A stretch of 33,031 nt of DNA. Origin: Parcubacteria bacterium C7867-007 (GTDB lineage Bacteria > Patescibacteriota > Minisyncoccia > Phycocordibacterales > Phycocordibacteraceae). This document shows positions 17,431-26,438 of the stretch, in pieces. The notes beneath the pieces are model-generated. The model made no database searches, had not been told where the DNA came from, and saw only the letters and a list, made by a program, of their open reading frames with translations. The position numbers and the translations under genes were made by a program. Where the stretch lies: contig LFCQ01000007.1 in the NCBI GenBank assembly GCA_001189195.1, positions 1-33,031 of the forward strand. The letters run 5' to 3'. Numbering within the stretch: the first letter of the stretch is position 1; the number at the start of each line of letters is the position of its first letter.

Positions 17431-17748
17431 TTACGAGAGTGTGGTGTTGCTCTTCTTTGCTACACGAACGGTCTTGCCGTCTTCCTTCGTGCGTGCGATA
17501 CGAGTTCCCTTCTTGCTCTTTGGGTCGAGGAACATTACGTTCGATGCATCGATAGCGCGAGGACGTTCTATGATTGCACCCGACTCCTTTGAACCGCGAC
17601 CTGGTTTAAGATGACGCTTCACAAGCGCAACGCCTTCAATAACAACCTGACCAGTAGCAGGAAGTGCACGAGTGATAGTACCGGTACGACCTTTGTCTTT
17701 TCCTGATACTACGATCACCTGATCTCCCTTTTTGAGTTTCATCTTCAT
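17431..17748 (-). CDS. rplX: 50S ribosomal protein L24
   Basis: KKGDQVIVVSGKDKGRTGTITRALP...GVALVKRHLKPG. Confidence 0.95.
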   Translation of the reverse strand: MKMKLKKGDQVIVVSGKDKGRTGTITRALPATGQVVIEGVALVKRHLKPGRGSKESGAIIERPRAIDASNVMFLDPKSKKGTRIARTKEDGKTVRVAKKSNTTLS

Positions 17749-17759
17749 ATATAAATGGA

Positions 17760-18137
17760 TTAGATGACTTCAGGTGCGATAGACGCAATGTTCTGCCAAC
17801 CGCGCTCTATAAGGTCGCGAGGTACGGGACCGAATACACGGTTACCCTTAGGACCCATCTCCTTACCCTGCTTCTCGATAAGCACTACGGCGTTATCGTC
17901 GAAACGAATGTACGAACCATTTGCGCGGCGGTATGCTTTGCGCTGACGTACGACAACGGCCTTGTAGATATCCTTCTTCTTTACGGCCTTGCGCGGCTCT
18001 GCAGTCTGAATAGATACGACAACAACGTCTCCTAGTTCAGCGTAGCGGCGCTTTGAGCCTCCGAGCACCTTGAAGACGCGCGCTACTTTAGCGCCTGAGT
18101 TGTCTGCGACGGTGACGATGGACTGTGGCTGCAACAT
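17760..18137 (-). CDS. rplN: 50S ribosomal protein L14
   Basis: [41 protein letters not shown]... Confidence 0.96.
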   Translation of the reverse strand: MLQPQSIVTVADNSGAKVARVFKVLGGSKRRYAELGDVVVVSIQTAEPRKAVKKKDIYKAVVVRQRKAYRRANGSYIRFDDNAVVLIEKQGKEMGPKGNRVFGPVPRDLIERGWQNIASIAPEVI

Positions 18138-18154
18138 AGTAAATAAGTTAAATG

Positions 18155-18397
18155 CTATTTCGCGATAGCGAAGTGCTTGTTCTTAGAGATTGGACGGCAC
18201 GCTACGATCGTTACTTCATCTCCCACCTTCACAGTGTTCTCTGGATCATGTGCGAGATACTTCTTCGTGCGTACCTGGTACTTCTTGTACTTTGGATGCT
18301 TCACGTAGCGAGATACTGCAACGGTAGCCGTGTCCTTCATGGCCGTCTTAACAACGGTTCCGCGGAAGGTCTGAGGACGAATAGTGTTTGTTTCCAT
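18155..18397 (-). CDS. rpsQ: 30S ribosomal protein S17
   Basis: [32 protein letters not shown]...[27 protein letters not shown]. Confidence 0.94.
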   Translation of the reverse strand: METNTIRPQTFRGTVVKTAMKDTATVAVSRYVKHPKYKKYQVRTKKYLAHDPENTVKVGDEVTIVACRPISKNKHFAIAK

Positions 18398-18405
18398 AGT
18401 AATTG

Positions 18406-18615
18406 TTATGCAGTTGCTTCTGATGCGGCACCGCGTGTACCGAGTTCGTAGAGTACGCGTGCGATCTCCTTGCGAAGACGTGCATGTGCATTCGTGTCCT
18501 TCGGACGAGCGCCTACAGATGCAAAGCGAGCAGTGCGAAGTTCTTCGCGCTTCTCTGCGAGCATCTTCTTGAGCTCTTCAGTCTTCTTCTCGGTGAGGAT
18601 AGTCTTCTTTGCCAT
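18406..18615 (-). CDS. rpmC: 50S ribosomal protein L29
   Basis: ELKKMLAEKREELRTARFASV...NAHARLRKEIARVLYEL; position between L16 and S17. Confidence 0.88.
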   Translation of the reverse strand: MAKKTILTEKKTEELKKMLAEKREELRTARFASVGARPKDTNAHARLRKEIARVLYELGTRGAASEATA

Positions 18616-18624
18616 ACGTAAATA

Positions 18625-19047
18625 CTAGCTGCGAGTGATGACGCTTGTCTTAAGAGGAAGCTTTGCAGCAGCGCGACGCATCGCATCACGAGCTACTGAA
18701 TCAGCTACCCCATCGAGTTCGAAGAGTACGCGACCCGGACGTACTTCGAATACGAAGTGCTTCGGATCACCCTTACCCTTACCCATCTTCAGACCTGCTG
18801 CCTTCTCAGTGATCGGACGATCAGGGAAGATGCGGATCCAAAGCTTTCCGCCTTTTCCAGTTGCGCGGGTGAGCACCTTACGTGCTGCCTCGATCTGATT
18901 CGAAGTGATGCGGCTTGGAGTAATTGCCTTCATGCCATATGCACCAAATGATACCGAGGTACCACGAGTGTCAGGACGCGCGAGCTTTTCAGGGCTCTTG
19001 CGCATGGTCTGCCACTTTCGGTGTTTTACTTTCTTAGGAAACAACAT
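18625..19047 (-). CDS. rplP: 50S ribosomal protein L16
   Basis: MLFPKKVKHRKWQ...GTSVSFGAYGMKAITPSRITSNQIEAARKVLTRATGKGGKLWIRIFPDRPITEKAAG. Confidence 0.96.
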   Translation of the reverse strand: MLFPKKVKHRKWQTMRKSPEKLARPDTRGTSVSFGAYGMKAITPSRITSNQIEAARKVLTRATGKGGKLWIRIFPDRPITEKAAGLKMGKGKGDPKHFVFEVRPGRVLFELDGVADSVARDAMRRAAAKLPLKTSVITRS

Positions 19048-19053
19048 AAGCAA

Positions 19054-19752
19054 TTATTTAGCGCGCGCGTTAGAAGCACTTGCCGGAGCGTTATCTGCAG
19101 CAAACTGATCGCCGAGGTAGATCCATACCTTGATACCAATCACACCGTATGGAAGGAGTGCTTCCTGGTGAGCGTAATCAATGTTTGCACGGAAGGTCTG
19201 AAGCGGGATACGGCCACGCTTGATCTGCTCGGTGCGGGACATGTCAGCACCACCAAGACGACCAGATACTACGATGCGTACACCGATAACATCACGAACC
19301 GCCATTACCTTCTCAACGGTCTGCTTAAGCACACGACGGAATGGCATACGCTTCTCAAGACCCTCAACAACCATCATTCCCACTACCGCAGCAGAGGTTT
19401 CTGGCTGACGAATCTCCATGATGTCGAGCTTGATAGTACGACCGTGCTTTGATGCAACCTTCTGTACTGCCATGGTGAGTTCCTTGCGGAGCTTTGTAGC
19501 ATTCTCTCCAGAACGACCGATAACGAGACCGGGGCGCGCGGTGTGGAGAATAACACGTACTTCGCTTGCTGAACGTTCGATCTCTATCTCTGCGATGTGC
19601 ATGTTGCGGAGCTTCTTCTTGAGGAAAGCACGGATAGTCTCATCTACAACGATATTCTCGCGGTAAGTCTTCTTGTCTGCAGCAAACCAACGGCTTCGCC
19701 AATCGCGAATGATGCCAAGTCGGTGTGCGTAAGGATGTACGGTGTGAGTCAT
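19054..19752 (-). CDS. rpsC: 30S ribosomal protein S3
   Basis: MTHTVHPYAHRLGIIRDWRSRWFAADKKTYREN...ARPGLVIGRSGENATKLRKEL...RAEQIKRGRIPLQTFRANIDYA-like. Confidence 0.96.
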   Translation of the reverse strand: MTHTVHPYAHRLGIIRDWRSRWFAADKKTYRENIVVDETIRAFLKKKLRNMHIAEIEIERSASEVRVILHTARPGLVIGRSGENATKLRKELTMAVQKVASKHGRTIKLDIMEIRQPETSAAVVGMMVVEGLEKRMPFRRVLKQTVEKVMAVRDVIGVRIVVSGRLGGADMSRTEQIKRGRIPLQTFRANIDYAHQEALLPYGVIGIKVWIYLGDQFAADNAPASASNARAK

Positions 19753-20020
19753 GGTATTGAAAAGGACGTGGCATGTACTTAACAAGCATACCTGCGCTAT
19801 TAACAGTGATGTTTTCTACACGAAGAGTGGTCTCATCTTCACCCTGCTGCTTAGCATTAGCTGCAGCAGATTCAATGAGCTTAGCGATCGGTAGAGATGC
19901 ACGCTTAGGGAGGAAGGAGAGCGCATTAAGCGCATCCTTTACGGACTTACCCTTTACGAGATCCGTCACAAGGCGAACCTTGCGAGGAGACTGGTTGTAG
20001 CTGGTTAGTTCTGCCTTCAT
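19640..20020 (-). CDS. rplV: 50S ribosomal protein L22; expected Arg-rich C-terminus missing, ORF runs out of frame into rpsC
   Basis: MKAELTSYNQSPRKVRLVTDLVKGKSVKDALNALSFLPKRAS...VNSAGMLVKYMPR is L22; following residues do not resemble L22. Confidence 0.85.
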   Translation of the reverse strand: MKAELTSYNQSPRKVRLVTDLVKGKSVKDALNALSFLPKRASLPIAKLIESAAANAKQQGEDETTLRVENITVNSAGMLVKYMPRPFQYHDSHRTSLRTPTWHHSRLAKPLVCCRQEDLPREYRCR

Positions 20021-20023
20021 ACC

Positions 20024-20374
20024 TTATTTCTTCTTTGCGGTTGCGGCAGGAGCTGCCTTAGCAGCCTTTGCAGCTGCAATTTCAGAGTCCTTCTTCTTCT
20101 GCTCAAGCTCCTTCTGCATCTTACCGCCGTGACGGATGAACTTCTTGGTTGGTGAGAACTCACCGAGGCGGTGACCCACCATTTCCTCTGAAACGAGGAC
20201 CTCGGTGTGCTTCTGGCCATTATGTACGCCAATGGTAAAGCCCACCATCTCTGGTGAAATCTGGCTGGCACGCGCCCACGTCTTAATGACGCCTGCGGTT
20301 GAAGCCTTAGCGTTAGATACCTTCTTGAGGAGTTTTACGTCCACGTAAGGGCCTTTCTTGAGTGATCGAGACAT
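20024..20374 (-). CDS. rpsS: 30S ribosomal protein S19 with Ala/Lys-rich tail
   Basis: [19 protein letters not shown]...[38 protein letters not shown]. Confidence 0.95.
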   Translation of the reverse strand: MSRSLKKGPYVDVKLLKKVSNAKASTAGVIKTWARASQISPEMVGFTIGVHNGQKHTEVLVSEEMVGHRLGEFSPTKKFIRHGGKMQKELEQKKKDSEIAAAKAAKAAPAATAKKK

Positions 20375-20417
20375 GCGAAGTAAAAACCCGCGCAAGCGCG
20401 AGATAGGTAAAATCTAT

Positions 20418-21220
20418 ATGAAAATAAAGCATTAATCGGGGTAGGTATTCTAGTACTTATATTCCTTATCTTTGCCATCTGGTACATGGCAACACATCAG
20501 GCTCCAAAGCCCATTGGTCCTGGTATAGCAACCTCAACACCAGCAACCGTAACTGGTCCACAAACCATCACCGAGAACGGGAAATACTATGAGATTAAGG
20601 GAGAATACCCTGGATCTACCCTTCTTAAACAAACCACTGGTCCACGAGCAGACGCACAGGCAGTCTCTATAATGAAAACCTTCCTTGAACAGGAAATTGC
20701 ACGCTTTAAAGACAACGGGAACTTCGCCAATCTAAGCCAGCAGGATATTGAGATACAGGGACTCGATCAAGGCCGTAAGTATGCGCTGGGTGCTGAATAT
20801 GAAACATACCAAGGAAAACATACCGTTTCCTTCGTATACACCATATACTCAGACACTCTTGGTGCTCATCCAAACACGTACTTCCGTACCTTCACCTTTG
20901 ACACCGCTGCAGGCCAGGGTCTCCATCTTGATGATCTCTTCGTTGCAGACAGTCGGTACCTAGAGAAGCTTAGCAATATAAGCCGCGTTGAGATTCCAAG
21001 CATTATCCGGACAAAAACAACCATCACGCCTGATACTCAGTACATTGAACGCGGAACCACCGCTGATGCAGATAATTTCCAGAGCTGGTACATCGACGGA
21101 ACAAACCTGGTGCTCGTATTCCCGCCCTATCAGGTCGGTCCTTATGCGCTAGGTACTGTTATGGTGCCTATCCAGCTCTCTCGTCTCGGCGACGTTCTGA
21201 AGGCAACATACGTTCCTTAA
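20418..21220 (+). CDS. DUF3298/RsiV-like extracytoplasmic protein; N-terminal signal/TM segment out of frame by one base
   Basis: NYFRTFTFDTAAGQGLHLDDLF... and VFPPYQVGPYALGTVMVPI; adding one A at 20421-20424 gives MKNKALIGVGILVLIFLIFAIWYMATHQAPK. Confidence 0.75.
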
Positions 21221-21484
21221 CTACACCTTCTTCAGGCGCACGAGTTCTACCAATGTTGCTTGTACATTAAGCAACACGCCCTGCATATTAAGTACCACTC
21301 CCTCAAGAGAGGTAAACTTCTGATCTACCTTTAAGAATCTCTCGTCTATATGTTCACGGAGAGCATCAATACGGTCGTCAGTGGCATCTGCGCGATCATG
21401 CAACGACACAATTTGATCCATTACGTCATACAGCGTTGGTTCAGTGGTGTCAGTTTGAATAACGGATTCAATGGTATCTGGCAT
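21221..21484 (-). CDS. Small coiled-coil protein
   Basis: MPDTIESVIQTDTTEPTLYDVMDQIVSLHDRADATDDRIDALREHIDERFLKVDQKFTSLEG..., heptad-like. Confidence 0.65.
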   Translation of the reverse strand: MPDTIESVIQTDTTEPTLYDVMDQIVSLHDRADATDDRIDALREHIDERFLKVDQKFTSLEGVVLNMQGVLLNVQATLVELVRLKKV

Positions 21485-21542
21485 ACAGATTGCGTTAGTG
21501 ATAAGTACCTACTAAGGCTACCAACCACACTCCATAAACAAC

Positions 21543-21573
21543 GAAGAAACCCGTCCACAGGACGGGTTTCTTC
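21543..21573. terminator. Terminator after rplB
   Basis: GAAGAAACCCGTCC-ACA-GGACGGGTTTCTTC perfect stem. Confidence 0.88.
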
Positions 21574-21596
21574 TAAAGGAAAACTTTATATCCTCC

Positions 21597-22442
21597 TTAG
21601 CTTCGCTTCTTTCCAACCTTACGGCGAGAAACAATGAAGACGTTTGAGTATTTCTTCGGGGTACGAGTCTTCTGACCCTTTCCGGTTGGCTTGCCCCACA
21701 TGCTCTTTGCACGACGGAGACCACGACCCTGCTTGCCTTCACCACCACCGTGTGGGTGATCAACTGGGTTCATCGCAGTACCACGAACCGTAGGACGAAT
21801 ACCGAGCCAGCGACTGCGACCTGCCTTACCAATGTTCACAAGGCGGCTGTTCTCGTTACCCACTGCACCGATTGATGCGTAGCAGAGATCAGAAACCTTA
21901 CGAATTTCAGTTGAAGGAAGTTTAACCTGAGCGTATCCGGCATCATGCGCCACGATCTCAGCGTAGTTACCTGCAGAGCGAACGAGACGTGCTCCTGCAC
22001 CAACCTTGAGCTCAATGTTGTAGATGAACGTACCAGATGGAATCTTTCCGATTGGCATACGGTTACCAACCTTGATAGGTGCGTTCTCTCCAACGATGAA
22101 GGTATCTCCAACCTTAGTGTCCTTAGGGGCAAGAACATAACGGCGCTCACCATCAGCATAGAGTGCGATTGAGATGAATGCAGTGCGGTATGGATCGTAT
22201 TCAATAGTTTCAATGCGCGCAGGGATATTCTTCTTGTTGTATGAGAAGTCCACATCACGATAGCGGCGCTTGTGACCACCTCCCTGGTGGCGGGTGGTGA
22301 TACGGCCCGCATTATTGCGTCCAGCCTGGCGCTTCTTTGAAGAAAGAAGGCTCTTTGTTGGCTTGTCGCCAGAAAGAAGCTTCTTGTATGGAAGCGTCGT
22401 CATGCTGCGACGGCTTGGGGATGTTGGCTTGTATGTCTTCAT
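21597..22442 (-). CDS. rplB: 50S ribosomal protein L2
   Basis: MKTYKPTSPSRRSMT...GRNNAGRITTRHQGGGHKRRYR...VRGTAMNPVDHPHGGGEGKQGRG. Confidence 0.97.
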   Translation of the reverse strand: MKTYKPTSPSRRSMTTLPYKKLLSGDKPTKSLLSSKKRQAGRNNAGRITTRHQGGGHKRRYRDVDFSYNKKNIPARIETIEYDPYRTAFISIALYADGERRYVLAPKDTKVGDTFIVGENAPIKVGNRMPIGKIPSGTFIYNIELKVGAGARLVRSAGNYAEIVAHDAGYAQVKLPSTEIRKVSDLCYASIGAVGNENSRLVNIGKAGRSRWLGIRPTVRGTAMNPVDHPHGGGEGKQGRGLRRAKSMWGKPTGKGQKTRTPKKYSNVFIVSRRKVGKKRS

Positions 22443-22462
22443 AAATAAATGCTTACGCGATA

Positions 22463-22822
22463 CTAGAATTCAATCGAGTCACCTTTAGCAAGGTACACGT
22501 ACGCCTTGTGACGGCGAGCACGAGTACCTGTACCACGACGAGTGCGAAGCGATACGCTCTTCGCAGGAAGGTTTGCAACGTGCACCTTACGCGGTGTCAC
22601 CTTGTATATCTTCTCTACAGCAGCAGCCACCTCGAGCTTTGTTGCATCGGCAGGGATCTGGAATACGTATACGCCACTACCAGAAGAAAGCAGTGCCTTC
22701 TCAGAAAGCCATGGCGCTATCAATACGTTCGCAAGGCGACCATCATCGTTCTTCGATACCGGCTGCTTTGAGCGGACCGATTCCTTCTTGGACTTCTTGG
22801 TGTCAGATGAGAAAAGAGGCAT
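22463..22822 (-). CDS. rplW: 50S ribosomal protein L23
   Basis: VLIAPWLSEKALLSSGSGVYVFQIPADATKLEVAAAVEKIYKVTPRKVHVANLPAK. Confidence 0.93.
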   Translation of the reverse strand: MPLFSSDTKKSKKESVRSKQPVSKNDDGRLANVLIAPWLSEKALLSSGSGVYVFQIPADATKLEVAAAVEKIYKVTPRKVHVANLPAKSVSLRTRRGTGTRARRHKAYVYLAKGDSIEF

Positions 22823-22832
22823 ACGAGTAGGG

Positions 22833-23597
22833 TTACTTTGCGAGACGCGTTGCGAGTACCTGCAGCGATTCTGCTGGGCGCTCGATAACGAGAAACTTCT
22901 TGTTCATGAGGTCGACCGGGTTGAGGTTACGTACCTCCTCCGTCATGAGGCTACCGATATTGCGGAATGAACGTGCAGCAACGGTGTCCTTCGCAGCGAA
23001 GGCGATGACTGCAGCATTCTTGCGCTTAGACACGAGGGTTGGCTGACCTGCACCGTTTGCAATTGCAACGAGCATTGCCTTAGCATCCTTGGTCTTTGGT
23101 GCAGCGAATTCAAACTTGTCTACGAAGATGATCTCACCATCCTTCCACTTGCGTGAGAGTACGGTTGTGAGTGCTGCTACGCGCATCTTCTTGTTGATCT
23201 TCACTGAGTAATCCTTCTCAGCGCGAGGACCATGGGTTACACCTCCACCCTTCCAGATTGGAGAACGGTTCGATCCGTGACGAGCACGACCGGTTCCCTT
23301 TTGCTTCCATGGCTTCTTACCACCACCAGATACTTCACCGCGGAACTTAGTGTGTGCAACGGTAGGGCGAGCATTTGCCTGCATACCAATAACCACCTGG
23401 TGTACGAGGTCTGCATTCCACTTCTTTCCGAAGATCTCTTCAGGAAGCGTGATAGTGCTTCCCTTTGCGCCACCTGCAGTCCAGATAGTAGCCTCCATGC
23501 TTACCTCCTTCTTAGAAGCAGCGGCAACTGGAGCGGTCTTTGCGACTGCCTTCTTTGCTGGTGCTTTCTTGGTTGTTGCTTTGGTAGTAGTAGCCAT
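22833..23597 (-). CDS. rplD: 50S ribosomal protein L4 with low-complexity N-terminal extension
   Basis: NARPTVAHTKFRGEVSGGGKKPWKQKGTGRARHGSNRSPIWKGGGVTHGPRAEKDYSVKINKKMR. Confidence 0.95.
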   Translation of the reverse strand: MATTTKATTKKAPAKKAVAKTAPVAAASKKEVSMEATIWTAGGAKGSTITLPEEIFGKKWNADLVHQVVIGMQANARPTVAHTKFRGEVSGGGKKPWKQKGTGRARHGSNRSPIWKGGGVTHGPRAEKDYSVKINKKMRVAALTTVLSRKWKDGEIIFVDKFEFAAPKTKDAKAMLVAIANGAGQPTLVSKRKNAAVIAFAAKDTVAARSFRNIGSLMTEEVRNLNPVDLMNKKFLVIERPAESLQVLATRLAK

Positions 23598-23608
23598 ACG
23601 TATGAAAA

Positions 23609-24226
23609 TTATGCGGAGATGATCTCTACAAGAGAGCCGCGCGCTCCTGGGATAGCGCCTGAGATGATGATTTCACCCTTAGCAGCATCCACATGAAGCA
23701 CCTTGAGGCTAGTGATAGTAACGCGATCGGTACCCATACGGCCACCCATGCGCATACCCTTAGCAACACGACCGCCAGCGCGACCACCGCCACCGATAGA
23801 ACCTACCTCACGCTCTGAGTGCTTCTGACCGTGTGAACGACGACCTCCCTTGAAGCCATAGCGCTGCACACCACCCGCAAATCCCTTACCCTTGCTGGTT
23901 CCAGCGATGGTAACACCATCACCCACAGCGAATGTCTCGAGAGTGATTTCAGAACCAACGGTGTAATCTGCAGGGTTCTCAACACGGAACTCTTTGATAA
24001 CCTTGAATGCCTTGCCCTTAGTGTGGCCCAGCACCGGTTTAGATACGCGGCTCTCCTTCTGATCCTCGAACGCAACCTGGATAGCATTGTATCCATCAGC
24101 ACCATCCGCAGTCTTAACCTGCGTAACGGTAAGCGGAGTCGTCTTAAGGATGGTACCAGCCTTAACATCCCCATTCTCCTGGAAGATTTGGGTCATGCGC
24201 TCTTTGCGTGCGAGAAGGAATTTCAT
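23609..24226 (-). CDS. rplC: 50S ribosomal protein L3
   Basis: MKFLLARKERMTQIFQENGDVKAGTILKTTPLTVTQVK...GVTIAGTSKGKGFAGGVQRYGFKGGRRSHGQKHSEREVGSIGGGG. Confidence 0.95.
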   Translation of the reverse strand: MKFLLARKERMTQIFQENGDVKAGTILKTTPLTVTQVKTADGADGYNAIQVAFEDQKESRVSKPVLGHTKGKAFKVIKEFRVENPADYTVGSEITLETFAVGDGVTIAGTSKGKGFAGGVQRYGFKGGRRSHGQKHSEREVGSIGGGGRAGGRVAKGMRMGGRMGTDRVTITSLKVLHVDAAKGEIIISGAIPGARGSLVEIISA

Positions 24227-24243
24227 GTAAAAAGTGAAAACGC

Positions 24244-24274
24244 GCCCTATCTTTCTGCGACAGAAAGGTAGGGC
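24244..24274. other. Hairpin in rplC upstream leader
   Basis: GCCCTATCTTTCTG-CGA-CAGAAAGGTAGGGC near-perfect inverted repeat 18 nt upstream of the rplC start. Confidence 0.6.
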
Positions 24275-24381
24275 TAGATGCACATTCAGTCGAAGGGCGC
24301 GGTGAGGATTCGGGGTGAACCCCAGACGTGGGTGAAGCCCTCCCTCTGCTAGGCACCTAACGCTTAGCGCAAAATATGGTC

Positions 24382-24408
24382 CCGGCAGTTGCAGGCTGCC
24401 GGGACTTT
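24382..24408 (-). terminator. Terminator-like hairpin in rpsJ-rplC gap
   Basis: Minus strand GTCCCGGCAG-CCTGCAA-CTGCCGGGAC followed by CATATTTT. Confidence 0.65.
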
Positions 24409-24585
24409 GCTTTATATAAACAAATAGACCACTCCCAGGGGAGTAGTCCATGGCAGCTTATTAATTGACTCGAGTCCCCCAAGGAGAACAGGTCAAAATC
24501 ATGAGAGTTAATCTCCGAAGCTACTCCAGCACTATATAGAAGAGGTACTAAAGATTGCATGAAGAGAAGCTTGCCTAATAAAAGA

Positions 24586-24612
24586 AAAACCACTCCCTAG
24601 GGAGTGGTTTTT
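24586..24612 (-). terminator. rpsJ terminator
   Basis: AAAAACCACTCCC-TA-GGGAGTGGTTTTT. Confidence 0.85.
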
Positions 24613-24631
24613 CTTTAGTCTGTTCTTTCGA

Positions 24632-24988
24632 TTAGACCATCTTCACGTCGATGGTAACACCAGACGGAAGATTGAGGTTCGTAAGCGCTTCGATAACCTT
24701 CGCATTTGGCGAGAGGATGTCGATAAGACGCTTATGGATGCGCATCTCGAACTGCTCACGTGCATCTTTGTGGACGAACGTAGAGCGGTTAACGGTCCAG
24801 CGCTTGATCTCAGTAGGAAGCGGTACCGGACCAACGATCTTCGCATCAAAGCGATTGGCGGTGTCCATGATCTGCTTCACTGAGAGGTCGAGGATCTTGT
24901 GCTCGTACGCACGCACACGGATGCGAAGCTTAGGCTCGCTAGCAGGTGCTGCGTCTGCCGTCTTCTTTGCTTTAGTAGCGGTAGCCAT
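24632..24988 (-). CDS. rpsJ: 30S ribosomal protein S10
   Basis: KLRIRVRAYEHKILDLSVKQIMDTANRFDAKIVGPVPLPTEIKRWTVNRSTFVHKDAREQFEMRIHKRLIDI. Confidence 0.96.
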   Translation of the reverse strand: MATATKAKKTADAAPASEPKLRIRVRAYEHKILDLSVKQIMDTANRFDAKIVGPVPLPTEIKRWTVNRSTFVHKDAREQFEMRIHKRLIDILSPNAKVIEALTNLNLPSGVTIDVKMV

Positions 24989-25011
24989 ACGAGTAAGGAT
25001 CTAGAGGGCTA

Positions 25012-26214
25012 TTACGCGACGATCTTAGTGACCACGCCTGCACCCACGGTCTTACCACCCTCACGTACTGAGAAACGAGTGTTGTCCTCGAGTGCAATAG
25101 GTGCAGTGAGCTTAACCTTGAAGGTGATGGTGTCACCTGGCATAACCATTTCCTTTCCTTCTGGAAGGGTTACCTCACCCGTTACGTCCGTTGTACGAAC
25201 GTAGAACTGAGGCTTGTATCCAGAGAAGAATGGAGTGTGACGGCCACCTTCGTCCTTAGAGAGGATGTATACCTCTGCTTCGAACTCGGTGTGCGGTGTT
25301 ACAGAACCAGTCTTTGAGAGAACCTGGCCACGGTGCACGTCTTCCTTCTTCGTACCACGAAGGAGGATACCTGCGTTGTCGCCTGCTTCACCCTGCTGGA
25401 GCTGCTTGTTGAACATTTCGATACCGGTAACGGTAGTCTTTGCAGTAGGCTGGAGGCCCACAATTTCAACTTCGTCACCAACCTTGATCACACCGCGCTC
25501 GATGCGACCAGTGATAACGGTACCGCGACCTTCAATTGAGAAGATGTCCTCGATAGGCATAAGGAACGGCTTGTCGAGATCACGCTCTGGCTGAGGGAAG
25601 TATGAGTCCATCGTGTCGACGAGCTCCTTCACTTTGAGAGCGTATGGATCTTCTGCACTTGAAGCCTCAAGAGCCTTAAGACCAGAACCCTTGATGAACG
25701 GGGTGTCCTTAGAGAAGCCCTGCTTCTCTAGAATCTCACGGATTTCCTCTTCAACGAGGTCCACCATGTCCTGATCATCAACCATATCAACCTTGTTGAG
25801 GAAGACGATGAGACGAGGCACACCAACCTGCTTTGCAAGAAGAATGTGCTCACGTGTCTGGGGCATTGCACCATCAGTTGCCGCAACCACAAGTACTGCG
25901 CCGTCCATCTGTGCGGCACCAGTAATCATGTTCTTGATGTAGTCTGCGTGACCTGGCGCATCGATGTGCGCGTAGTGACGGTTTGGAGACTCATACTCCG
26001 AGTGGTGAAGGGCGATTGTAATACCGCGGGCCTTCTCTTCTGGAGCGTTGTCGATGTTCTCAACCTTCTCAGCGCGGGCCTTGTAGCCTGCTGCTGAGTT
26101 GAGATTAAGCACATTGAGGATAGCCGCCGTGAGCGTGGTCTTTCCATGGTCAACGTGACCGATGGTACCTACGTTCATGTGCGGCTTACTGCGATCGAAT
26201 TCTGCTGCTGCCAT
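25012..26214 (-). CDS. tuf: Elongation factor Tu
   Basis: [31 protein letters not shown]...RGITI...[26 protein letters not shown]. Confidence 0.98.
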   Translation of the reverse strand: MAAAEFDRSKPHMNVGTIGHVDHGKTTLTAAILNVLNLNSAAGYKARAEKVENIDNAPEEKARGITIALHHSEYESPNRHYAHIDAPGHADYIKNMITGAAQMDGAVLVVAATDGAMPQTREHILLAKQVGVPRLIVFLNKVDMVDDQDMVDLVEEEIREILEKQGFSKDTPFIKGSGLKALEASSAEDPYALKVKELVDTMDSYFPQPERDLDKPFLMPIEDIFSIEGRGTVITGRIERGVIKVGDEVEIVGLQPTAKTTVTGIEMFNKQLQQGEAGDNAGILLRGTKKEDVHRGQVLSKTGSVTPHTEFEAEVYILSKDEGGRHTPFFSGYKPQFYVRTTDVTGEVTLPEGKEMVMPGDTITFKVKLTAPIALEDNTRFSVREGGKTVGAGVVTKIVA

Positions 26215-26257
26215 AGAATTAGTAAGTTACTGGTAGGTAAAAATAATGTGCCGCCGC

Positions 26258-26288
26258 GCCTGCCTGCGCCTTACAAAGGCAGACAGGC
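26258..26288. repeat. GC-rich inverted repeat in tuf leader
   Basis: GCCTGCCTGCGCCTT-ACA-AAGGCAGACAGGC. Confidence 0.5.
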
Positions 26289-26438
26289 GACCAAGGCTCA
26301 GGCGATACCCGCGCAGCGCCTTCCAGCCACCCCTACCCCGCTATGGAGAGGAATATCGAAAAGAGCGCCGATCTCGCGTTATGTATAAAGTACCGGAGCC
26401 AGAAATAAAGGTCAAGCAATGGTGCGCCTTTCGAAACT

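Noticed and set aside
24227-24451. N-terminal extension of the rplC ORF (MDYSPGSGLFVYIKQ...)
   Set aside because: Crosses terminator and leader hairpins; normal L3 begins at MKFLLARKERM (24226).
24467-24476. Perfect palindrome GACTCGAGTC as a regulator site
   Set aside because: Ten-bp single palindrome is weak evidence alone; lies inside the candidate RNA region and was not called separately.
24357-24593. 78-aa minus ORF in the rpsJ-rplC gap
   Set aside because: Starts inside the rpsJ terminator, overlaps two hairpins, no SD or recognisable domain.
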